A stretch of DNA of 57,895 bases from Streptococcaceae bacterium (GCA_031254295.1 JAIRUS010000033.1:1-57895); one strand, 5' to 3'. Shown: positions 17,731 through 27,394, numbered from the stretch's first letter. Notes: generated by a model not told the origin, from the sequence alone. A program made the numbers and translations.

Positions 17731-19167
17731 ATGAGTAAATCAAGTCTCAAATCGAATTTTTTCTATCAAATCTTTTATCAATTGGTTCAGATGATTTCTC
17801 CCTTTATTACGATTCCTTTAATTTCACATGCGCTTGGCCCTAATAATGTGGGAAAGTATGGGTATATTCAATCAATTGTGACCTATTTTGTTTTTTTAGC
17901 AGGGCTTGGTATGAGATTATATGGTCAGCGAGAAATAGCACGAGTTAGAAATGATAGAATCAAATTAGTGAAAAAATTTTCAGAACTGTTTTCGCTACAA
18001 GTTATTTCCAGTACGATTGCGGTTTTTGGGTATGTTCTGTTGGCATTTATCATTGGTGGAGGAAATCTATTTTATTATCTTATACTTGTATTTATGATTT
18101 TTAGTATTTTCATTGACACATCGTGGTTCTTCATGGGAATGGAAAGGTTTAAAATCACTAGTTTGATTAATATTATTGTTATGGGCATAGTAGTCGCATT
18201 GGTAATTTTATTTATCCGTCATTCGACAGACTTATTACTATATTTTATGATAATGAGTTTTGCATCTTTTGCACCATCCTTATTTCTTATTCCTTTTATA
18301 ATGAGAGGTCATTATTTCAAGCTTCCTAAATTTAAAAATGTAATAAGCCATTTCTTTCCAGTAGTTCAGTATTTTTTTCCAATTATTACAGTTGTATTCT
18401 ATGCAACAATGAACAAAACGATGCTTGGAATTTTTAGTACTAACAGTGCGGTTGCATATTTTACAAATGCAATGTCAATTATGTCTATTCCAGTTGCGAT
18501 TACTGCTGCAATTGATACAATTTTATTATCAAGATTATCAAATCTACTTACTGAAGGGAAAAAAAATGACTTCTTTGCAATATTAAAAAAATCATTAAAT
18601 ATTGAATTTTATTTGACTTCGCTCATGTTCTTTGGAATAATCCTAATTGCTGAAAAATTCGTTCCATGGTTTTTTGGTAACTCTTTTGGAACGATTAAAT
18701 ACGTTCTACCAGCATTAGCACTACAGGCAATAGTTGTACCGATGGGCACTTCGATTGCGAGGCAATATCTGATTCCGATTGATAATATTAGGGTATATAA
18801 TAAGTCAGTTTTTGCTGGAGCAGCAGTAGGACTTGCAATTGCGTTAATATTTGTGCCATTAATTGGTGTGTGGGGTGCCGTTATTGCCATCAATTGTTCG
18901 GAAATATTTGTGACAGCTGTTAGAACAGTCTCATTCATAAAAGAAACAAATTTTAAATATGATGTTAAGGCAATTTTGAAATATTTTATTAGTGGATTAG
19001 TAATGTTCATTATAACGTGGTTTATGACCAGAGATATGTCAGCAAGTTTCGTAACAACTTTTACTCAGATTATATTAGGGGGGGGGATTTACTTCGTATG
19101 TACAATATTACTAAAGGAAAACCCCATTACTAAACTAAAAACATTAAATATAGAAAAGAGGGATTAA
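17731..19167 (+). CDS. wzx: Wzx-type oligosaccharide flippase
   Basis: A polytopic membrane protein of about 478 residues with some 12-14 helices, of the MOP/polysaccharide transporter family, predicted to flip undecaprenyl-linked oligosaccharide to the outer face. The N-terminus (NFFYQIFYQLVQMISPFITI, ISHALGPNNVGKYGYIQSI) is diagnostic. In-frame ATGs exist at 17695 and 17710; I choose 17731 because GGTGA precedes it and it gives the usual SLKSNFFYQ start. A G9 run (19078-19086) encodes Gly-Gly-Gly near codon 450, within the last helices. A slip there would alter the final 30 residues or so. Confidence 0.88.
   Translation: MSKSSLKSNFFYQIFYQLVQMISPFITIPLISHALGPNNVGKYGYIQSIVTYFVFLAGLGMRLYGQREIARVRNDRIKLVKKFSELFSLQVISSTIAVFGYVLLAFIIGGGNLFYYLILVFMIFSIFIDTSWFFMGMERFKITSLINIIVMGIVVALVILFIRHSTDLLLYFMIMSFASFAPSLFLIPFIMRGHYFKLPKFKNVISHFFPVVQYFFPIITVVFYATMNKTMLGIFSTNSAVAYFTNAMSIMSIPVAITAAIDTILLSRLSNLLTEGKKNDFFAILKKSLNIEFYLTSLMFFGIILIAEKFVPWFFGNSFGTIKYVLPALALQAIVVPMGTSIARQYLIPIDNIRVYNKSVFAGAAVGLAIALIFVPLIGVWGAVIAINCSEIFVTAVRTVSFIKETNFKYDVKAILKYFISGLVMFIITWFMTRDMSASFVTTFTQIILGGGIYFVCTILLKENPITKLKTLNIEKRD
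19078..19086 (+). repeat. G9 homopolymer tract in wzx
   Basis: Nine consecutive G residues encoding three glycines. This is the longest poly-G run I found and a candidate slipped-strand phase-variation site. Confidence 0.65.
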
Positions 19168-19169
19168 CT

Positions 19170-20342
19170 TTGGGGAACTTTGTTGAAGGCTTTTGGGAGA
19201 CAAACCTAGGTGACGATTTGTTCTTGAAAATTTTATGTGAAAGATATGCAAAGGAAAAGTTTTACATTATTTCAAGAGATTCACAAAAGGTTTTTCAAGG
19301 GATAAATAATTTAAAAAGATATCCTCGCGGAGACGAATTTGGTCTCCAGGCAATAGGAGCTTTAATATGGCTAGCTAGTCTTAAAATTGTGCAGAAAATT
19401 AGTGTAAAAAATAAAAGCTTTTCTCAGCTTGTCATGAAGCTCATTCCTAGAATTGAACTTCACATTATTATTGGCGGGAGCATTTTTATGTGCCCAAAGG
19501 ATGAACATGATTTAAATAAAACTGAGTATTTCAGTGATAAAAAAATCGGAGTTAATTTAGCAAAGCACACGTTTGTGTTAGGTGCAAATTTTGGTCCATA
19601 TTATTTTAGTGAGCAGGTAGAACAGTATGCTAGACTATTTGAAAAAATTGATGACGTATGTTTTCGAGACCAGTATTCGAGATCATTATTTCCTGATTCA
19701 TCAAATATAAGATTTGCGACAGATATTGTTATGTCGCTGGATACAGAAAAATACAATCACGAAAAAAATGAAAAAATTTTAGTAATATCTGTAGTTAATA
19801 TGGAGGAAAAGGGGGATATAGATTCCTCTGTATTCAGCAAAAATCAGGAAGAATATGAATCTAAATTGGCAGAAATTGCGAACAAATATATATCGGAAGA
19901 AAAAGGAAAAGTTATCCTAATGTCTTTTTGTGATGCGCAAAAGGATTATTTGGCTTCAAATAGAATTTTTAATAAACTTAAAGATGTTGAAGAGAATGTT
20001 TCCTTATTTTCTCATAGCAACATAGATGAATCATTAATGCTAATTGCAAAGGCAGATAAGATACTTGCGACTCGCTTTCATGGAATGATTTTAGGATGGA
20101 GATTCAAAAAGCCAACAATGGTTGTATCTTATAGCGAAAAAACAATTCAGGTCATCGAATCAAGTAATCCAGAACAGAAGTTCGTGAAATTTGAGGATGT
20201 GGGAAGAATTGACTCTGATTCTTATAAGGACTATTTTACAGAAATTTCTAGTAGTACTCAAGAAGCGTTGATAGAAGATGCAATAAAGCAGTTTTGGGGA
20301 CTAGATTTGTACTTTCAGAAAAAATCTAATTTTGAACGATAA
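19170..20342 (+). CDS. polysaccharide pyruvyl transferase family protein
   Basis: A 390-residue protein of the WcaK/CsaB polysaccharide pyruvyl transferase family, which adds pyruvate ketals to sugars from phosphoenolpyruvate. Visible family marks are FWETNLGDDLFLKILCERY at the start, HIIIGGSIFM near 93, FVLGANFGPYY near 135, VCFRDQYSRSLF, RFATDIVMSL and the C-terminal ADKILATRFHGMILGW with its conserved Arg-Phe-His. It begins with TTG after GAGGGATTAAC, 2 bp downstream of wzx. It would give the exported oligosaccharide a negative charge. Confidence 0.82.
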   Translation: MGNFVEGFWETNLGDDLFLKILCERYAKEKFYIISRDSQKVFQGINNLKRYPRGDEFGLQAIGALIWLASLKIVQKISVKNKSFSQLVMKLIPRIELHIIIGGSIFMCPKDEHDLNKTEYFSDKKIGVNLAKHTFVLGANFGPYYFSEQVEQYARLFEKIDDVCFRDQYSRSLFPDSSNIRFATDIVMSLDTEKYNHEKNEKILVISVVNMEEKGDIDSSVFSKNQEEYESKLAEIANKYISEEKGKVILMSFCDAQKDYLASNRIFNKLKDVEENVSLFSHSNIDESLMLIAKADKILATRFHGMILGWRFKKPTMVVSYSEKTIQVIESSNPEQKFVKFEDVGRIDSDSYKDYFTEISSSTQEALIEDAIKQFWGLDLYFQKKSNFER

Positions 20343-20395
20343 TTTTCCGAATTTATAAAATGGATGGGATATATCAGAAAGAAATTAACTAATTA

Positions 20396-21787
20396 ATGAC
20401 GATGAGAAAAAACAAATCAAAATATATAAAAAGAGTTGCTAGTGCGGATTTTGGGCGAATACCAACTAGAATAGAGAGTAGGCGTAAAGTAAAGTTAAGC
20501 GCCGAAAAACTTTTTCTGGTTATAACTTTGTTATTTGGGACAATTATGGTTTTTTTGGCCCCACTCTTCAGTACGGGTGATGAATCTGTCCATATTCAGA
20601 ATGCATATTACATGTTTTCATCTAAGCAACCTTCGACCATGCGCAGTCGTCCAGATTTGTTTAAATATGAGTTGGAAGCCATTTCTCCTACGGATACTTC
20701 ATTTTTGGATACCAAAGATTTATTATTAAATAAGGTTGATACAAAGGGCGATGGCTTTAAAATTAATTTGATTAATAAAGATGGAAGCACCTACACTTCG
20801 TATATTGCTTCTGGAATAGGAATTTTGGTTGCACGTATAGTTTATCCAAGCCTAGGGGTCATGATATACTTTTCAAGATTTGCTAACCTTTTACTCTTCG
20901 CTTTTTCGTTTTATTTTTTGATTAAACGTAGTACTAGGGGAAAATGGATTTTATTCATGCTTTTCACAATTCCATTTATGGCAAGAGTTTATTCTCCCAG
21001 CTATGATGTTGTCCAATATATTGCGATTACTGCTTTCGTACTTAATTTTTTTGAATTATATGGAATGAAATCTATTAGGGAGTTCACTAAAAAGAAAGCA
21101 TTCTACTTTACTTTTACTGTCATTTTGTTACTGTTAGTGAAGTCAAACTCAAAATTTGTTCTATTTATGTTGCTAGGATTACCGATGTTATATTTCCCTA
21201 TTTTTAATAAAATTAAAAAATTATCTTTCCGAAGTAAAAGTGTCCTATTGATTATGGGAGCACTCCTAACATCTGGCTTCTTTTTTATAGCAAATCTTAA
21301 ATTTAATCTTTTTCAAAATATTTCTCATTTTTTTAATGACTATTTGAATGTTGAATCATTTGGAAGAGCTCAGCGTATCCTTTTTCAGGTGACACCTACA
21401 ATTTTACCAAGTTTTGTAAATATTCTATGGGTATTTTGTCTCCTAGTGGTTGGAATTTTTGAAGTGAATAGAAAATGGAGCATGTGGACTGTAACTGTTT
21501 CTGTGGCAACATATTTTACTAATTGGTTTGGCATATATTTAGGTTTTTGGATTATTGGTATGGTACCAGCTGTAGAGCTAAGTGGTCGCTATTTTTATCC
21601 TTTTATGGTATTATTTATTCCACTTTATCAAAGAATGGGCTATCATTTGAATATTGAAATTTCAGAGAGGAAAATTAAACAAATTGCTGTTATATCTACG
21701 GTATTAGTTTATCTTGCGTTTATTATTACTGTTCTGTATCGAGTAGTAGTTTTAAATGTTACTCCACTTTGGAGTAACAAAGTATAA
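20396..21787 (+). CDS. DUF2142-like polytopic membrane protein (GT-C-like)
   Basis: A 463-residue membrane protein with a basic cytoplasmic N-terminus (residues 1-38) and about 10 helices. The first loop carries GDESVHIQNAYYMF (Asp62-Glu63 and His66), the acidic loop pattern used by lipid-sugar-dependent GT-C enzymes, and it fits DUF2142. A paralogue with the same layout is encoded at 35699-37081 (acidic loop EPDGQYHF), and each is followed by a homologous anchored protein. It may polymerise or decorate a glycan outside the membrane; no activity is proven. The start codon could also be the ATG at 20402. Confidence 0.7.
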   Translation: MTMRKNKSKYIKRVASADFGRIPTRIESRRKVKLSAEKLFLVITLLFGTIMVFLAPLFSTGDESVHIQNAYYMFSSKQPSTMRSRPDLFKYELEAISPTDTSFLDTKDLLLNKVDTKGDGFKINLINKDGSTYTSYIASGIGILVARIVYPSLGVMIYFSRFANLLLFAFSFYFLIKRSTRGKWILFMLFTIPFMARVYSPSYDVVQYIAITAFVLNFFELYGMKSIREFTKKKAFYFTFTVILLLLVKSNSKFVLFMLLGLPMLYFPIFNKIKKLSFRSKSVLLIMGALLTSGFFFIANLKFNLFQNISHFFNDYLNVESFGRAQRILFQVTPTILPSFVNILWVFCLLVVGIFEVNRKWSMWTVTVSVATYFTNWFGIYLGFWIIGMVPAVELSGRYFYPFMVLFIPLYQRMGYHLNIEISERKIKQIAVISTVLVYLAFIITVLYRVVVLNVTPLWSNKV

Positions 21788-21839
21788 AATATTGAACGTG
21801 TTGAAGGATATTCAGGATAGAATTTTATAGGTAAAAATT

Positions 21840-23693
21840 TTGAAGAAAATTAGAATTATTCAGTTTATAGCATTAGTGATTTTTTCACTTACTATTCAGG
21901 GAATTAAAGCTTACGCAGGGACTGTCGAAGTTTCACTCACTAAGAATAAAATTCCACTCTCTTCTGGAAATATAACTGCAGAAAATTTCCAGATTGCATA
22001 TGAAAAGATAAAAAGTGGTGATTTTTCGTCGGATGAGTATAATTCTGATGAGTGGAAAAGCCTGAGTGTATCACAAACGTGGAATGATGACCATTGGGAT
22101 TTAAATCAAAAAAACCATATCATAGCAGTTACAAGAACAGAAAAATTTGGTTTAGGTGTTAAGAATTCGGATTATAATGCTTTGAAGATTTTAAATATTT
22201 TGCCTACAACTTTTTTAGAAGTGATTAATAAAAATACTAAAACTGTTGGATCTCAAGTCAGTTTTCAACCTACTAACATACAGGGAAATACTCAGGGAAA
22301 GTTAATCAATGGCTGGACAGGATTTTTCTTAGCAGATAAACTTATTAAATATGTAAATATTACAAGTAAAACACAAAAAATAAATCTTGATACGGTTAAT
22401 AGCTCTGATGCAGTCTCTTCTTCTATATCTAATTTAAATACTGGGACGAAAAATGGGGCGTTTTACGGTGTTGAATATGATCAAAAAGTTACTTATAATG
22501 TAACAATTAAAGGAGACTTCTTAAGGCACGAAGGGGCCACATTGCAATTATTATGTCCAGCTAACTTAGTAATTGATGACGTTTCAATCCCATATCAAAC
22601 GGTTGATCAATTTGCTTTCCCACTTAATTTAAATGATAATTCACAGTTCTTTATGACGCAAAATCAAAAAGGGCTTTCAGCCAAAAACATGATTTATTCA
22701 GCTCAAAGTACAATACATGCGAGAAGAATTGATGTAAAAATACCTGCGCAAAGTACAGACTTAACTTTCACAATAACTGCCCACATCGCTGCGAGCGTAG
22801 TTAATACGCAACAGGCTGTGATTGGCGGTGGAGATAATCCTATTGTAGTTGATGCTCAAAGTATCAAGAAAGCTGGTGATAGTCCTAACGATACATATAC
22901 CGTAACGGATACTCAAAAGAGTCTTGATGTGTATCGCCCAGGATACTTGTTCCAAGATACTGAGTACAGTATAAACATTTTAGGATTTAATGCTGATAAT
23001 GAATCTTTCAATTATTTTTCTGATTCTGTGCATGTGAGCGGTATAAATTTTGCGCAAATACTAAAAAATGGAAAAAGCACAAAAGGGGGACAATATGTAC
23101 TTGGCAAAGTCGTAAAAGGGGAAAATTATATCTGGACAGGAACGGGAAATTGGGTAAAGGTAGGACAAGCGTTAGATAAACAAGATTTTTCTTCGGTGCA
23201 CAATAGAATTCTGTCTGGTGGAAATGGCTACGTATTTGGAGATTTGAAGGAAATTAAACTCTCAGATAATACTTTTTTCTTAAACGGTCTAAATACGGAT
23301 AAAGAACGGAGTGAATTGGAGTCAATCATCACAATAAATGGCCTTTCAATAGGTAGTGAATATTTCTTGTATCCAATTAAACTTGCAGATGGAAATAATG
23401 GTATAAAGAAAAAGATTAACTTTAAAGTTAGTGCAGATGTTAAGGTAAAAGAAAACGGTAGTTTTGTTATCTTAACTAGTATGAATATAGCACCTAATAC
23501 ACCCAGTCAGATTGAGAAAGCACTTCCAGCTTACTCAGCAGGGAATATTGAATATCATCTTATTGAAGTAAATGGAAAAATTGATTCATTAAAAACTACT
23601 TTTTCATGGGTAGGAATTATTCCAGCTATAATAACGTTCTTGGTTATTATGGGAATAACGTTACTTGTAATTATCAAGATTGTAAGAAACTAA
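21840..23693 (+). CDS. secreted, C-terminally membrane-anchored pilin-like protein, copy 1
   Basis: A 617-residue protein with a signal peptide (about 1-26, ending AYAG), a long beta-rich outside region and a C-terminal membrane helix (about 590-612) followed by KIVRN. It has no LPXTG motif. The middle resembles pilin D2-type domains (VTYNVTIKGDF, DLTFTITAHI), and the segment around 415-450 (SGINF, YVLGKVVKGENYIWTG, NWVK) resembles SpaA/Cna-B-like domains. It starts with TTG. A homologue lies at 37087-38835 sharing EVSLT at the start, DLTFTITAHI, SGINF, YVLGK and the LPxYxAG-EYxL end. It pairs with the DUF2142-like gene 52 bp upstream. Role unknown. Confidence 0.65.
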   Translation: MKKIRIIQFIALVIFSLTIQGIKAYAGTVEVSLTKNKIPLSSGNITAENFQIAYEKIKSGDFSSDEYNSDEWKSLSVSQTWNDDHWDLNQKNHIIAVTRTEKFGLGVKNSDYNALKILNILPTTFLEVINKNTKTVGSQVSFQPTNIQGNTQGKLINGWTGFFLADKLIKYVNITSKTQKINLDTVNSSDAVSSSISNLNTGTKNGAFYGVEYDQKVTYNVTIKGDFLRHEGATLQLLCPANLVIDDVSIPYQTVDQFAFPLNLNDNSQFFMTQNQKGLSAKNMIYSAQSTIHARRIDVKIPAQSTDLTFTITAHIAASVVNTQQAVIGGGDNPIVVDAQSIKKAGDSPNDTYTVTDTQKSLDVYRPGYLFQDTEYSINILGFNADNESFNYFSDSVHVSGINFAQILKNGKSTKGGQYVLGKVVKGENYIWTGTGNWVKVGQALDKQDFSSVHNRILSGGNGYVFGDLKEIKLSDNTFFLNGLNTDKERSELESIITINGLSIGSEYFLYPIKLADGNNGIKKKINFKVSADVKVKENGSFVILTSMNIAPNTPSQIEKALPAYSAGNIEYHLIEVNGKIDSLKTTFSWVGIIPAIITFLVIMGITLLVIIKIVRN

Positions 23694-23724
23694 TTTAAAT
23701 AGAAGGTACGTAGAGGAGAAATTT

Positions 23725-24234
23725 ATGTTCATTATTTACAAAATCAAATTATTTATCTTTCTATGGAAAAGAGGTCTGAAAAGTAAATATGTGCATATAG
23801 GACCCAGATTTGATATATCTAGTTCTATTAATTTTGAAGGGGTAACCTATATTGGTCCTGATGCAAAAATCAATGGAAAAGGAAAAGTTAATTTTGGGGA
23901 CAATACGATAGTAGGACCAGGTCTAAAAATTATGACAAGTGTACATAATTATGAAACAAACCTACTTCCGTATGATGGTAAAAATGACATAAGTGGAGAT
24001 GTTCAAATCTGTGAGAATGTTTGGATTGGTATGGATGTTATCATAATGCCTAATATAAAAATTGGAGAGGGAAGTATAATTGGAGCAAGATCCTTTATTA
24101 ATAAAGACGTCCCAGCGTTTTCGATTATGGGAGGTACTCCAGCAAAAGTATTAAAATATAGAGATAAAGCCGATTATTCAACAAAAGTGAAAGAGAAAAG
24201 ACTTTATTTGCATGAAAAGTACGGAATCAAATAA
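23725..24234 (+). CDS. left-handed beta-helix acyltransferase
   Basis: A 169-residue hexapeptide-repeat acetyltransferase of the WcaF/NodL/maltose O-acetyltransferase type. Repeated I/V-G-x steps run from about residue 27 to 145 (YIGPDAKING, GDNTIVGPGLK, ENVWIGMDVIIMPNIKIGEGSIIGARSFINKDVP, GGTPAKVLK). The His in TSVHNYE near 73-79 is the likely catalytic base. A good GGAGAAAT site precedes the ATG. It probably O-acetylates a sugar of the polysaccharide. Confidence 0.85.
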   Translation: MFIIYKIKLFIFLWKRGLKSKYVHIGPRFDISSSINFEGVTYIGPDAKINGKGKVNFGDNTIVGPGLKIMTSVHNYETNLLPYDGKNDISGDVQICENVWIGMDVIIMPNIKIGEGSIIGARSFINKDVPAFSIMGGTPAKVLKYRDKADYSTKVKEKRLYLHEKYGIK

Positions 24235-24371
24235 GTATGCTTTTTAAATGCAAGAAACAGAAAGAGTAAAGAAATTCTTGAGGAGCAGAAAATTTAAGAG
24301 ATTATCTGCGCACAAGGAGACTTACAAGTACCCATTACGATTATAATCTAAGAGGACTGTTAAACAAATAA

Positions 24372-25502
24372 ATGGAATTCAACACAAAAAATTACGACTA
24401 TCTCATCGTGGGGGCAGGTCCTTACGGCTCTATCTTCGCCTATGAAGCAGCCAAACGTGGCAAACGTAGTCTCATTATTGAGCGTCGTGCACATATCGGC
24501 GGCAATATGTATACGCACAAAGAGCATGGAATCAATATACATGATTTTGGCGCACATATTTTTCATACTGACAATAAAGAAGTCTGGGATTATGTTAATC
24601 AATTTACGGAGTTCAATGGTTATATCAATCAGGTGCTAGCAGATTACAAAGGTGAACTCTATAACCTGCCGTTTAACATGAACACTTTCTATCAGATGTG
24701 GGGGGTTAAAACGCCTGAAGAGGCAGTCGCTAAGATTGAAGAACAAAAGCTCGCAGCAGGACTGACAGGGACACCGAGGAACTTAGAAGAGCAAGCTATC
24801 AGTCTGATCGGAACGGATATTTATACGAAGCTAATCAAAGGCTATACAGAGAAGCAGTGGGGACGTAAGGCAACTGAGTTGCCAAGCTTCATCATTCGTC
24901 GTCTACCTGTGCGTTATACCTTTGATAATAATTACTTCAACCATCGTTATCAAGGTGTACCAGTTGATGGTTATACAGCGATTTTTGAAAAGATGTTAGA
25001 GTCTGAGTTAATAGATGTTCAGACGAGTGTTGACTTTTTTGAGCATAAGGACGATTATCTGGCAGAATTTCCAAAGGTTGTTTATACTGGTATGATTGAC
25101 CAGTTCTTCGATTACAAGTTTGGTGAGCTGGAATACCGTTCAGTACGCTTTGAGTCAGAGACTTTTGAGTCAGATAATAAACAAGGAAATGCGGTGATTA
25201 ACTACACGGATGCGGAAACGCCATTTACGCGCGTGATGGAGTGGCGCCACTTTGATCAGAAGGCTGATGAAGGCTACACAGTCGTGACGAAAGAGTATCC
25301 TCAAGATTGGGAGCGGACAAAGGAAGCCTATTATCCAGTCAATGACGAAAGAAATTCTGAACTCTTCAGAAAATATCGTAAAGAAGCTGATAATGTCCAA
25401 AATGTTATCTTTGGTGGGCGGCTTGGGAACTATCAATATTACGATATGGATCAGGTTTTCAATGCAGCCTTGAAAGCAGTAGAACGAGAGTTTAATAAAT
25501 AA
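24372..25502 (+). CDS. glf: UDP-galactopyranose mutase
   Basis: Converts UDP-galactopyranose to UDP-galactofuranose with reduced FAD. The 376-residue protein shows the FAD-binding YLIVGAGPYGSIFA start (about 10-23), ERRAHIGGNMYT, HDFGAHIFHTDN with the active-site His, GYTEKQWGR near 157-165, and the C-terminal GRLGNYQYYDMDQV. Its presence means galactofuranose is a building block. The next two GT2 genes, one with GlfT-like features, are the natural users. A G6 run (24700-24705) lies in the gene. A terminator overlaps its stop codon. Confidence 0.95.
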   Translation: MEFNTKNYDYLIVGAGPYGSIFAYEAAKRGKRSLIIERRAHIGGNMYTHKEHGINIHDFGAHIFHTDNKEVWDYVNQFTEFNGYINQVLADYKGELYNLPFNMNTFYQMWGVKTPEEAVAKIEEQKLAAGLTGTPRNLEEQAISLIGTDIYTKLIKGYTEKQWGRKATELPSFIIRRLPVRYTFDNNYFNHRYQGVPVDGYTAIFEKMLESELIDVQTSVDFFEHKDDYLAEFPKVVYTGMIDQFFDYKFGELEYRSVRFESETFESDNKQGNAVINYTDAETPFTRVMEWRHFDQKADEGYTVVTKEYPQDWERTKEAYYPVNDERNSELFRKYRKEADNVQNVIFGGRLGNYQYYDMDQVFNAALKAVEREFNK

Positions 25503-25538
25503 CTAAAAAGGGATGGCTTCCATCTCTTTTTAGTTATT
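25501..25538 (+). terminator. terminator after glf
   Basis: A 16-bp stem with one G-U pair (AACTAAAAAGGGATGG pairing with CCATCTCTTTTTAGTT) begins at the last bases of the glf stop codon. It ends the capsule/glf transcript. Confidence 0.85.
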
Positions 25539-25540
25539 TA

Positions 25541-25569
25541 TTGTTATAAAATTTAAGAAGTGCTATAAT
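25541..25569 (+). promoter_or_regulatory. promoter giving a leaderless mRNA
   Basis: TTGTTA (25541-25546), exactly 17 bp, and TGCTATAAT (hexamer 25564-25569). The expected start of transcription is about 25576, only some 3 nt before the ATG at 25579. No ribosome site fits in between. Confidence 0.75.
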
Positions 25570-25578
25570 AAACCTATT

Positions 25579-26307
25579 ATGTTTGAGCGGAGCAAGCAAA
25601 CAGATAAATCTAAGCAACCCAATCAAAGTAATCAGAACAATAGGCTTGATGCAACTGAAAAAAAATTAGAATCTTTTTACGATGCAGCTTCTAAGGTACT
25701 TTCGGTTTCTTTAAATTTAAGTGATATTGCTGTAGAATTTTCAGAGAATTCAGAAAGTCAGAGGAGCTCAGAAAGTTATAGCTTGATTGAATCAGAATCG
25801 AAATCAGTCAAAAAAATAGAATTACAAAGTGAAATCGCCTCTACTTCGAGTTTTTTATCTGATTCAGATTCAGAATCTATGTCAGTAATATTTAAAGAGT
25901 TTGACTTAATGGCAAAAACTCTCAAACAATATGGGTCAAACTCGAAGGAGTTATCAAGCTATTTAGTCGCTTCAGAGCAGAGCTCAATGATGCAAAGTCA
26001 ACAAACTGACAAAATAAATGAGTATCACTCTGTTATTGCGTCAAACGAAATGAGAATAGCAGAGTTAGAATCTTTGGCAGAAGTAAATGAACACAATATT
26101 GTTCAATTTACAAAAAACAATCAAACTTTAGCAAAGACAGCTATAAACTCTGAAAGTATGCAGAGGATTCACTCTCTTTCAGATCCAGAGCGTGTTTCTG
26201 AGTCGGAATCAGGATCCCTCTCTCACATGTCAAGCACTAGCCAATCTGTATACGAATGGTATTCATTAATAGAATCGGAAGAACTTAAATATTCGCAAGG
26301 TCTATAG
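25579..26307 (+). CDS. Ser/Glu-rich low-complexity protein
   Basis: A 242-residue protein rich in Ser, Glu, Asn and Gln with repeated SES, SESQ and SDSDSES patches. There is no signal peptide or membrane helix, so it is probably cytoplasmic and largely disordered, with helical stretches (about 25-50 and 145-190). It stands alone between two terminators with its own strong promoter and appears leaderless. A similar Ser/Glu-rich tail is found in the protein at 38873-39583. I recognise no family. A role in scaffolding or regulating the polysaccharide machinery is speculation. Confidence 0.55.
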   Translation: MFERSKQTDKSKQPNQSNQNNRLDATEKKLESFYDAASKVLSVSLNLSDIAVEFSENSESQRSSESYSLIESESKSVKKIELQSEIASTSSFLSDSDSESMSVIFKEFDLMAKTLKQYGSNSKELSSYLVASEQSSMMQSQQTDKINEYHSVIASNEMRIAELESLAEVNEHNIVQFTKNNQTLAKTAINSESMQRIHSLSDPERVSESESGSLSHMSSTSQSVYEWYSLIESEELKYSQGL

Positions 26308-26338
26308 AATTTATTAGCTAGATATCGCCTAAAAACAT

Positions 26339-26366
26339 GAAGCCCTAGAATTCTAGGCTTTTTTCT
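26339..26366 (+). terminator. terminator after the Ser/Glu-rich gene
   Basis: Hairpin AGCCCTAGAA / TTCTAGGCTT with a one-base bulge followed by a T-run. Confidence 0.8.
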
Positions 26367-26378
26367 TAGTTGAAATTA

Positions 26379-26387
26379 TGCTATAAT
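26379..26387 (+). promoter_or_regulatory. extended -10 promoter, leaderless GT2 gene
   Basis: TGCTATAAT with the hexamer at 26382-26387 ends 8 bp before the ATG at 26396, so the mRNA leader should be about 2 nt. No convincing -35 is seen. Confidence 0.65.
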
Positions 26388-26395
26388 TTCATGAT

Positions 26396-27394
26396 ATGCA
26401 ATTAAATAGCACACATTTGAATCAAGCAAATCTGGCAATTGTCGTGGTAACTTTTAAGCGCCAAGAACTTCTTCAGGTCTTGATGGATTCAATCAAAAAT
26501 TTAACTATTCATCCCACTTATCTAGTCGTGGTGGATAATGAAAATTCACAAGATACAAAAGTAATTGTAGAAAATACCCAGTCAGAGCTCAGTGATGTCA
26601 ATGTAAATTATGTCCCGATGACTGAAAATACAGGCGGAGCTGGAGGCTTCTCAAAGGGAGTTGAAGTTGCCTATAATCTAGGAGCCGAATGGATCTGGGT
26701 GATGGATGATGATGTTAAAGTCTTTCCTGAAGCGATTGAAAAGTTAGAAGCTTGGATTGAGAGGGCAGTGGAAAATGACACACGTGCAATTCAAGTTTGC
26801 CGAAAGAATTTTGACGGTAGCGATTTTTATTGGCAGTATGATTTTAAAAATCACCTCGGTATTCCTAATCCGATATCACCGTCTGGTTTTGCAGACGGTG
26901 AGACCTTTAAGAAAATCAATACGATGTGTTTTGAAGGCGGGCTTTTTCATCGTAGTATAGTGGCTGAAAATGGACTTCCAGACTCTCGTTTTTTCATTTA
27001 TTGGGATGATACGATGTATGGCTATCTAGCGAGTAAGATAACTCAGCCCATTTTAATCAACGAGACTTTAATGGCGAGGACGCGTACGCTAGATAATGTA
27101 AAAATTGGCAAAGTACGTCGTTTAAATTCGACAAGTGACATGACACGTTACTATATTATGCGTAACCGTGGTTATATGACGCATTACTTTAAGCTTCATG
27201 GGGATTACCGCCCATTGACCTTTACTTTTGGCACTTTCTTGACTTTAGTCAAGGAAACGATTCGTCTGGGCTTTTCTGAAAACTTCTTTAAGAGTCTTAA
27301 AATCTTGCTGAATGGTATGAAAGATGGTAAAAAAGCCCGTAAAGATAAGTCTTGGACACCAATGCCTAAGCTAGAAGAAATAGGAACAAAATAG
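26396..27394 (+). CDS. family 2 glycosyltransferase, GlfT/rhamnosyltransferase-like
   Basis: A 332-residue GT2 enzyme with the features of galactofuranosyl and rhamnosyl transferases: LAIVVVTFKRQELLQVLMDSI, VVVDNENSQDT, NTGGAGGFSKGVEVAYNLGAEWIWVMDDDV with a DDD metal motif near 102-104, FEGGLFHRSIV, FFIYWDDTMYGYLAS and a long basic C-terminal part. It lies 0.9 kb downstream of glf, so UDP-Galf or dTDP-Rha is the likely donor. It heads the operon that continues through the ABC exporter, and its promoter predicts a leaderless mRNA. Confidence 0.82.
   Translation: MQLNSTHLNQANLAIVVVTFKRQELLQVLMDSIKNLTIHPTYLVVVDNENSQDTKVIVENTQSELSDVNVNYVPMTENTGGAGGFSKGVEVAYNLGAEWIWVMDDDVKVFPEAIEKLEAWIERAVENDTRAIQVCRKNFDGSDFYWQYDFKNHLGIPNPISPSGFADGETFKKINTMCFEGGLFHRSIVAENGLPDSRFFIYWDDTMYGYLASKITQPILINETLMARTRTLDNVKIGKVRRLNSTSDMTRYYIMRNRGYMTHYFKLHGDYRPLTFTFGTFLTLVKETIRLGFSENFFKSLKILLNGMKDGKKARKDKSWTPMPKLEEIGTK

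Noticed and set aside
24235-24371. Short frame of about 35 codons before glf
   Set aside because: No good ribosome site and no resemblance to any family; treated as the glf leader region.
24700-24705. G6 run in glf as a phase-variation tract
   Set aside because: Six G is within what can occur by chance at Trp-Gly-Val codons, and it is shorter than the other tracts.
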